64,000 nucleotides of DNA from Arcticibacter tournemirensis (GTDB lineage Bacteria > Bacteroidota > Bacteroidia > Sphingobacteriales > Sphingobacteriaceae), in NCBI RefSeq assembly GCF_006716645.1, contig NZ_VFPL01000001.1:1984001-2048000 (forward strand), read 5' to 3'. A program made the position numbers and the translations under genes. Positions 58,883-64,000 of this stretch are shown here, in pieces; position 1 is the first letter of the stretch; the number at the start of each line of letters is the position of its first letter. Below the pieces are notes generated by a model. It did no database searches, had not been told where the DNA came from, and worked only from the letters and a program-made list of their open reading frames with translations.

Positions 58883-59748
58883 TAGAAAAGTGTTAAGCGG
58901 TTCACTGTTTTGGGATTGTAGTTTGTCCAGAGGCATTCCTGCCTGTCCGATTTACTGATATTCCGTTTTGATACTGGAGCTTTATGTAAAAACCAATCTC
59001 CGTAAAGCGAATTCATCAGCTCGCAATCATAACCGCTCACCGCGACAAAAGCGTCGGTATTATGTAACTCAGCGGATAGCTCGCAATGATCCTCATTACT
59101 CATTTCAAAAGCGTAGTCTTTATCGTTCGTCCTGCTCTCATGCGGGTAAGGAGGATCAGCATAGATCAGAGTGTTCGGCGATGCGTAGTTTTTTATTACG
59201 TTCCTGAAATCGCGGTTCTCAATCTGGATGAGCTTAAGCGATTGCACCAGCATCTTTAGGTTTTTTACCTTATTGAGGTTTTTACTTATATACTCAGAAA
59301 GATTCGCCCGTGAATCTCTGGTAATAGTCGCCCATCCTTTGTTATGGTTTTGAGCGCCCATAGAAAACTTGCTTTGCATAGCGCGAACAAAAAACCGACG
59401 TGCCCGCTCTATGTCCGGCAATGATAGATCGATTCTTGCATTTTTATATTCCTCTCGGGAGTATGGTGTTAACTGTAAAAGATGTACCAGTTCATCCGGT
59501 TGATCCCTCAGAACCATGAAGAAGTTCACTACCTCCCCATTGATATCATTGGCGGTCATAATACGATGCGGCCGTATATTCAATGTAACCGCAAAACTAC
59601 CAGCGAATAGATCCACAAATGAGTAAGCGTTCACGCATTCCAGCAAAGGAAGCAGCCAATCAAGGTGATAGTATTTTCCCCCTAAATAGCTGAAAGCAAT
59701 CTGCTTTTTCCGCGATTCTGAAGCTCTAGTTATTATGTCAGTAGTCAT
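58882..59748 (-). CDS. DNA adenine-N6 methyltransferase (Dam/D12 class)
   Basis: A protein of 288 residues from the ATG at 59748; a longer in-frame upstream region overlaps the neighbouring gene. The motif FSYLGGKYYHL (residues 19-29) binds AdoMet and IYADPPYPHES (about residue 200) is the DPPY catalytic motif of the D12 class. DLFAGSFAVT is the second AdoMet motif. It probably methylates adenine in phage DNA, giving protection from host restriction. It overlaps both neighbours by a few bases. Confidence 0.9.
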   Translation of the reverse strand: MTTDIITRASESRKKQIAFSYLGGKYYHLDWLLPLLECVNAYSFVDLFAGSFAVTLNIRPHRIMTANDINGEVVNFFMVLRDQPDELVHLLQLTPYSREEYKNARIDLSLPDIERARRFFVRAMQSKFSMGAQNHNKGWATITRDSRANLSEYISKNLNKVKNLKMLVQSLKLIQIENRDFRNVIKNYASPNTLIYADPPYPHESRTNDKDYAFEMSNEDHCELSAELHNTDAFVAVSGYDCELMNSLYGDWFLHKAPVSKRNISKSDRQECLWTNYNPKTVNRLTLF

Positions 59749-61919
59749 GCTGCCCTCCTTATTTCTCTGATTCGTCCGCTCATCGTTTCGCACCATGCGG
59801 TTACGACGTGCGGAACAACGGAATTGCCGATAAATTTCTTTTGGTCTGACTGATTGCCGTGAAGCTTGTAATGAGCAGGAAAGCCTTGAATTAATTTCAA
59901 CTCAGCAACCTTCAGCATTCGCATTTTTATATCTGCGATGCCATACATGATCATGAAGTCTATAATCTTAATCCGCACGGACTTTTCGGGTAGCATTACC
60001 TCAGTTCCCTCAAGCAGTGCCTCTATCGCATACAGGTATTCAATATCTTCGGATGTAAGAAATCCGGGGCAATTAATGAATATTACTTCGCCCTCTTCGC
60101 ACTGCGCTAAATAAAGCGGCGCTTTATCCTGCCTTGCAACGATTACCGGTGAAGGTTGATCAGTTGATGTATTACAGCCCCCGTGAGAAGGATTTATAAT
60201 ATATGAATGACGGCGGCTTGCAAGCAACGATCGTTTCGGCTCGCTGATAGAACTGCCTACGTTGCTGTAGTTCGTGTCCATTATAAACGGCTCAACCTTT
60301 ACGACGTTATGTTTTGCTCCGTGACCTGCTGTTATAGTCCTCATTGGCCTGTCTATGCCGAAGACATTTGCTTCAGGCAGTCCGCCGTTGTATTGAAGCA
60401 TATAATATGTTTGTACTAACTGATGGTGATCGTTAACTGTTACAACCCCTGCAGGCTGCTCAATGGATTGATGATTGTTTTTGCCTGTGTAGGTTTTGTC
60501 AAGCCATACCGCCTGAACTTTAGTAAGCCGGTCTTTTGTCGTGATAGTTCCTGATGGATCGTCTACGGAGCTGATATTGTTCCCTTTTCCGTAGTATTTT
60601 GTTATAAAAGCAGGATTAACAATTGCAAGTTTATCTCTTGTAACTAACGTGGGAGAAGGATTTTCGATTGAATTAACATCGCTTGAATGATGGTAATTCA
60701 TTATAAATTTAGTTTGAACAATTTCCTGATTCCCGCCTGTTGCGGTCAATGTTCTTGCTGGACCATCTACCGAAACAACTTTGCTTTCGGGTTCTCCTGA
60801 GTTTCTTTGTACCATAAACTTCGGTTGAACAATCGACTGTCCATCTACGCATGTAATAGATCCTGCCGGGCCAGTAACGGGGATAACTTTACCTTCAGGC
60901 TTTCCGCTGTAGTACTTAGCGATAAAAGACGTTGATACAAGAGCAGTCGCATCGCGCGTCGTAATAGTCCTCGCCGGACGGTTCAATTCGTAATTATTTG
61001 CACTGTTACTGCTGCATGCGTAGATCTGCTGTAAAAACTGATCCTTCCCCCCGGCAACGTACTTTATTAATCCCGCATATATCCTTTCGAGCGTTTTGTC
61101 AGATAACGGCTTCTTTCTCGTAAAAATGCTTTCCCCTTCATCCTCGAAGTCCAGTACATCCTTAACAGCTTTCCATTTTTTCAATCCGTCACCGAACAAG
61201 CTCTCTTTAACCGGTTTCTTTGCGTGCGTTGGTTCAGGCCAGACGATAGGGAGGCCATGTTTCGCGAAGCAGCCAAAGAGGCGGTTACGGGAAGTGTAAG
61301 CACCGTAATCAGCGCTGTTCATTTCCCTCCACTCGTCGTAATATCCCAGGCTGTTGATCCATCCTCTCCATTTCATCCAGTCAGCTCCGGATCGCTTGCT
61401 TAACGGCTTACCGTTTTCGTCAAGCGGCCCCCAGCTCATAAATTCAACTACGTTCTCTATTTGCACATAATCTGGGTTCAGCGCAATTATGTATCTCGGA
61501 AGATGCTCGGCAAGTGTGCGGCTATCTGCATCCCTCGGCTGTCCGCCTTTAGCTTTACTAAAGTTGGTGCATTCGAGTGATCCCCACAGTATAACCTTTG
61601 CATTCGGGTATATAATCCTGTATTTAATGAGAAGCGCCGAAAGTGGCGATAAATCAAGCGTCCTGATATCCTCCTCAAAATGCACGACCTCCGGATGATT
61701 CTCCCAGTGTGAACGGATAGCTTTAGCATCGTGATTTACGCAAGCAATAACAAGCGCACATTTGTGACCTTTAAGCTTCGCCATGTCAAAGCCTGTAGTC
61801 GTTCCCCCGGCGCCGCAAAACAAGTCAATTATGAGGAATTCAATTTCTTCAGGCTTAGCTACTATCTGCGGTCTGAAACCGCCCCCTTCAGCGTGCAGGA
61901 AATATTGCGCGTTTATCAT
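59745..61919 (-). CDS. C5 cytosine DNA methyltransferase with nine tandem repeat units in the recognition region
   Basis: A protein of 724 residues from the ATG at 61919 (ATGA overlap with primase). Motif I is DLFCGAGG (32-39). The catalytic motif IV is LECTNFSKAKGG with Cys117, where ECT replaces the usual PPC. Motif VI is ENV (155-157), and motif X is GNSVVPH (699-705). Between residues about 294 and 606 there are nine consecutive units of 33-38 residues with the pattern (F/Y)-I-x-K-Y-x-G ... (S/V)-(I/V)-x-x-P-x-x-T-(I/L)-T-x-x-x ... (L/I)-V. A usual enzyme has far less sequence here. It probably protects phage DNA at one or several sites. Confidence 0.9.
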   Translation of the reverse strand: MINAQYFLHAEGGGFRPQIVAKPEEIEFLIIDLFCGAGGTTTGFDMAKLKGHKCALVIACVNHDAKAIRSHWENHPEVVHFEEDIRTLDLSPLSALLIKYRIIYPNAKVILWGSLECTNFSKAKGGQPRDADSRTLAEHLPRYIIALNPDYVQIENVVEFMSWGPLDENGKPLSKRSGADWMKWRGWINSLGYYDEWREMNSADYGAYTSRNRLFGCFAKHGLPIVWPEPTHAKKPVKESLFGDGLKKWKAVKDVLDFEDEGESIFTRKKPLSDKTLERIYAGLIKYVAGGKDQFLQQIYACSSNSANNYELNRPARTITTRDATALVSTSFIAKYYSGKPEGKVIPVTGPAGSITCVDGQSIVQPKFMVQRNSGEPESKVVSVDGPARTLTATGGNQEIVQTKFIMNYHHSSDVNSIENPSPTLVTRDKLAIVNPAFITKYYGKGNNISSVDDPSGTITTKDRLTKVQAVWLDKTYTGKNNHQSIEQPAGVVTVNDHHQLVQTYYMLQYNGGLPEANVFGIDRPMRTITAGHGAKHNVVKVEPFIMDTNYSNVGSSISEPKRSLLASRRHSYIINPSHGGCNTSTDQPSPVIVARQDKAPLYLAQCEEGEVIFINCPGFLTSEDIEYLYAIEALLEGTEVMLPEKSVRIKIIDFMIMYGIADIKMRMLKVAELKLIQGFPAHYKLHGNQSDQKKFIGNSVVPHVVTAWCETMSGRIREIRRAA
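60102..61040 (-). repeat. Protein-level tandem repeats coding region in the C5 methyltransferase
   Basis: The nine repeat units of the methyltransferase are encoded here. They are divergent at DNA level, so they are old or under selection, and no simple DNA tandem repeat is visible. Example unit cores: NRPARTITTRD, TGPAGSITCVD, DGPARTLTATG, ENPSPTLVTRD, DDPSGTITTKD, EQPAGVVTVND and DRPMRTITAGH. Confidence 0.85.
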
Positions 61920-63028
61920 GCCGCTACCTCCCCAACCTTCTGCTCGTCCCAAACATCAACTTCCAGCGCCCTCGTAAACGTATCAGGGTCCTGGCCTTCC
62001 GGAAGCTCGCACACCTCGACGCGAAGTCCGGCAATAGTGAGGATATCTATAGCGCGCAGGTTTGCTTTCCATCCTGCTTCGTCGCCGTCGCACAGGAGGA
62101 TTACCGACGAACACAGCCGTTTCAGCTTCTTAGCGTGACTTTCGGTGATCGCGGTACCGCAGGGCGCAACGGTATTCGTCATGCCTGCCTGATGGAGGGT
62201 AATAACATCGTAGTAACCTTCGGTAATGATCGCGCAATTCTCTTTCCGGATGCTCTGTTTAGCCTGGTAAAGACCGTACAAAACCTCCTCCTTCCGGTAT
62301 ATCATCGACGCTTTGCTGTTGATGTACTTCGGATTCATCTTATTGCCATCTTCCTGCTTCCGGCCTCCGAAACCTACAATCTGCCCGCGCTCGTTATGTA
62401 TCGGAAACATGATCCTGTTCACAAACATGTCTGTAACCTGCTCCTCCTTCGTTTTGCACAACCCTAAGTCGTTCGCCATTTGATACAGTCCCGCAGCGAT
62501 CATCTTCGAGGAAAGAAAAGACGCATTATCAGGGGCGAAACCCAGCTGAAACTCGACAATAGAATCCTTGCTCAGCATCCGTTTCTCCACCAATTCCTCA
62601 ACCGCCCAATGAGAAGAGTCTGGATTATTCAGATGAAAGAGCAGCTGCTTCTGGTAGTGTGCCGCAGCGCCTCGGTTCATGTCGTAAAGACTAAGCTTTT
62701 TCTCCTTAATCTCTTTGTCCTCTTCGTTCGCCTGAATCTCTTCCAGCGTCACATTAAACAAGTCGGCCAGCTTCCGTACAGTATCCGGATAGTCAAGATG
62801 TTCCTTATCCATCACCAGCTTAATCGCATCCCCGCCAGCACCGCAGCCGAAGCACTTAAATATCTGCTTCACAGGATTTATGTGAAAGCTGGGCGTGTTC
62901 TCTTCATGAAAAGGGCAGCAGGCCGTATAACCGGAGCCGCGTTTCTTAAGGTCGATATTAATATGATGAGCGACTTTCACAATGTCGATCACCTCCGAAA
63001 GTTCGTCGATTGATTTTTGAGCGATCAT
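61916..63028 (-). CDS. Phage DNA primase (CHC2 zinc finger and Toprim)
   Basis: A protein of 370 residues. The zinc finger has Cys38, His41, Cys59 and Cys62 in CPFHEENTPSF and FKCFGCGAGGD. The catalytic core follows (VEKRMLSKDSIVEFQLGFAP), and the Toprim motifs are ITEGYYD (about 268) and LLCDGDEAGWKA (about 313). The C-terminal helicase-interaction domain of DnaG is absent, as is usual in phage forms; a separate ATPase gene follows two genes later. It synthesises RNA primers for phage replication. Confidence 0.93.
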   Translation of the reverse strand: MIAQKSIDELSEVIDIVKVAHHINIDLKKRGSGYTACCPFHEENTPSFHINPVKQIFKCFGCGAGGDAIKLVMDKEHLDYPDTVRKLADLFNVTLEEIQANEEDKEIKEKKLSLYDMNRGAAAHYQKQLLFHLNNPDSSHWAVEELVEKRMLSKDSIVEFQLGFAPDNASFLSSKMIAAGLYQMANDLGLCKTKEEQVTDMFVNRIMFPIHNERGQIVGFGGRKQEDGNKMNPKYINSKASMIYRKEEVLYGLYQAKQSIRKENCAIITEGYYDVITLHQAGMTNTVAPCGTAITESHAKKLKRLCSSVILLCDGDEAGWKANLRAIDILTIAGLRVEVCELPEGQDPDTFTRALEVDVWDEQKVGEVAA

Positions 63029-63405
63029 AGTTCTACCTCCTCACTTTTTCTGTTAGTAGTTTTTTCAGGATACTTCGGATTGTGGATCAACCATATTTGC
63101 CCGTCGTAAATCTGGTAAGTGCATAAACAGTTGACACATTTTACTTTAGTAGATTCCTCCGGTTGCAACATGAATCCAGACAGCTGCCGATATTCTACAG
63201 TACAGTATATAGAAGTCCGAATCTCAGTACCACACTCTGCGCATATAAATTGGCAGTCTATGTTGGCATCGGAGAGGTTTGTCCGCTCGTGCTCAAAATC
63301 GACTAGTCCGTTAATCATCTGCTTTTCGTAAGCACGGTGTTTTTGTAGAAACTTGATTTGTTCATCATTGCCGAATTCAAGTTTTTTACCCTTCACTGTA
63401 TTCAT
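63025..63405 (-). CDS. Zinc-ribbon-type phage protein (126 aa)
   Basis: A protein of 126 residues. Two Cys pairs (CAECGT and CVNCLC), separated by about 35 residues, form a probable zinc ribbon, after a helical N-terminal half (MNTVKGKKLEFGNDEQIKFL). Function unknown. It overlaps the primase start by 4 nt and the next gene by 4 nt, so it is part of the replication operon. Confidence 0.65.
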   Translation of the reverse strand: MNTVKGKKLEFGNDEQIKFLQKHRAYEKQMINGLVDFEHERTNLSDANIDCQFICAECGTEIRTSIYCTVEYRQLSGFMLQPEESTKVKCVNCLCTYQIYDGQIWLIHNPKYPEKTTNRKSEEVEL

Positions 63406-63770
63406 GCCGCAGCCTCCTCTCTCACTAATTGCATTTTAGCCTCATCGCGTTTCAGCTTTTTAATCAGTCCGGTTACGCGAGACTGATGCTCTGCGCTGAG
63501 CGTGAAGAATTCGTAAACCTGGTCTTTATTATGCTCGATTGCTTCCCTCACGAGTTCCTTTTGTTCAGGAGCCAGTCCAGCGGTTAAGGTGCGGTCGATG
63601 GCATTTCGAAGTTTAACGGCAGCTTTCGTTGCAGCGGAGCAGGCGTTCCGCTCGTAGTTCTTTCCCTGCTCGCCGAATATGGTACCGAGAGCCTCGGCGT
63701 ACTCGGCAAATGTGTCGGCGCTAAATAGTGTGCCGTACATCGTGTTCTTTTCAATTTCGTCTTTAGTCAT
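63402..63770 (-). CDS. Phage early protein of unknown function (122 aa)
   Basis: A helical, soluble protein of 122 residues (MTKDEIEKNTMYGTLFSADT) with a basic-acidic mixed composition. No domain recognised. It overlaps neighbours on both sides by 4-8 nt, which supports a real gene in the early operon. Confidence 0.6.
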   Translation of the reverse strand: MTKDEIEKNTMYGTLFSADTFAEYAEALGTIFGEQGKNYERNACSAATKAAVKLRNAIDRTLTAGLAPEQKELVREAIEHNKDQVYEFFTLSAEHQSRVTGLIKKLKRDEAKMQLVREEAAA

Positions 63771-63966
63771 GGCGATATGATTGTTCTGTTGTTACCTGCC
63801 CAACCGTTATATCTTCGATTCCTTTGTCCATTATAATATGCTTGCATGAGGATAGGCAGCATTCAACGTAAAGGATTCCGTTAGGGTACTGCTTTAGTAT
63901 TCCGGTTTGTTCGCTTTTGCAAACGGGGCATTTAATGCGGGGGTGAGGTCCGTTAAAGTGTTTCAT
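63763..63966 (-). CDS. Small zinc-ribbon phage protein (67 aa)
   Basis: A protein of 67 residues (MKHFNGPHPRIKCPVCKSEQ) with CPVC and a later CCLSSC, a compact zinc ribbon similar in layout to Ogr/Delta-type small regulators. That resemblance is weak, but a regulator role would fit with the special phage promoters. It overlaps the next gene by 8 nt. The region beyond 63966 to the window edge is upstream of it. Confidence 0.6.
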   Translation of the reverse strand: MKHFNGPHPRIKCPVCKSEQTGILKQYPNGILYVECCLSSCKHIIMDKGIEDITVGQVTTEQSYRHD

Positions 63967-64000
63967 GTTAGTTGCAGCAGAAGTAAATTATTGTTAGTAA

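Noticed and set aside
28020..64000. Mu-like transposable phage
   Set aside because: There is a tyrosine integrase next to a tRNA and no transposase or Mu-type head genes are seen.

Overview
The window looks like a Bacteroidota chromosome, most likely order Sphingobacteriales (Pedobacter-like). The evidence is the gene families present (BatA-type protein, DUF4199, DUF3817, DUF1080, Tat-exported Gfo/Idh and xylose-isomerase-like proteins), TAnnTTTG-type promoter boxes, starts without strong Shine-Dalgarno sequences, and long intergenic tracts of 7-bp repeats. It divides into a host part (1 to about 27.9 kb) and a large prophage (about 28 kb to beyond the right edge).

Host part. After a partial LpxH-like phosphoesterase and a DUF3817 membrane protein come two HAD phosphatases. 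These are set among period-7 repeats, including a pure heptamer tract and a 49-bp tandem repeat that is itself about 7 x 7. From 3.4 to 13.7 kb lies a ten-gene, single-strand cluster: a GMC-family FAD dehydrogenase, a gluconate-2-dehydrogenase-subunit-3-like partner, a c-type cytochrome lipoprotein, a DUF1080 (3-keto-glycoside hydrolase/lyase family) lipoprotein, two Gfo/Idh oxidoreductases, three TIM-barrel isomerases and an MFS permease. Together they suggest envelope oxidation of glycosides at C3, cleavage of the keto-glycoside, uptake and re-reduction or isomerisation. Next come a CDF zinc/cobalt exporter, YtxH-like, RhaM-like and BatA-like genes and a dihydroorotase homologue that has lost its metal-binding residues. 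A same-strand block follows: acidic protein, DUF4199, two GT2 glycosyltransferases, membrane protein, GH3-family protein, dxr and rseP.

Prophage. A tRNA-Leu (anticodon CAA) at 27.85 kb is followed at once by a tyrosine integrase pointing inward, so the tRNA is the probable attachment site; the right end is not in the window. Nearly all other phage genes are on the minus strand. Reading right to left: early genes (zinc-ribbon proteins, CHC2/Toprim primase, a C5 cytosine methyltransferase with about nine tandem recognition-like repeats, a Dam-type adenine methyltransferase, a P-loop replication protein, small proteins), a clear terminator, a 350-bp array of inverted TTTGGAGC repeats, then head genes (Clp-type protease with scaffold-like tail, major capsid candidate), a tail-tube candidate, terminase, portal, a lysis cassette (M15 endolysin, two holin-like proteins, a unimolecular-spanin candidate), tail/fibre proteins and the tape measure.

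The most unusual signals are: (1) a bipartite element, CCTGTCCTTTC-N19-nATnTTT(G/A), present four times with identical spacing, each just upstream of a minus-strand phage gene, three of them only 3-5 nt from the ATG, which suggests a phage-specific promoter giving leaderless or near-leaderless mRNAs; (2) the repeat-rich cytosine methyltransferase; (3) the inverted iteron-like array between the early and late regions.
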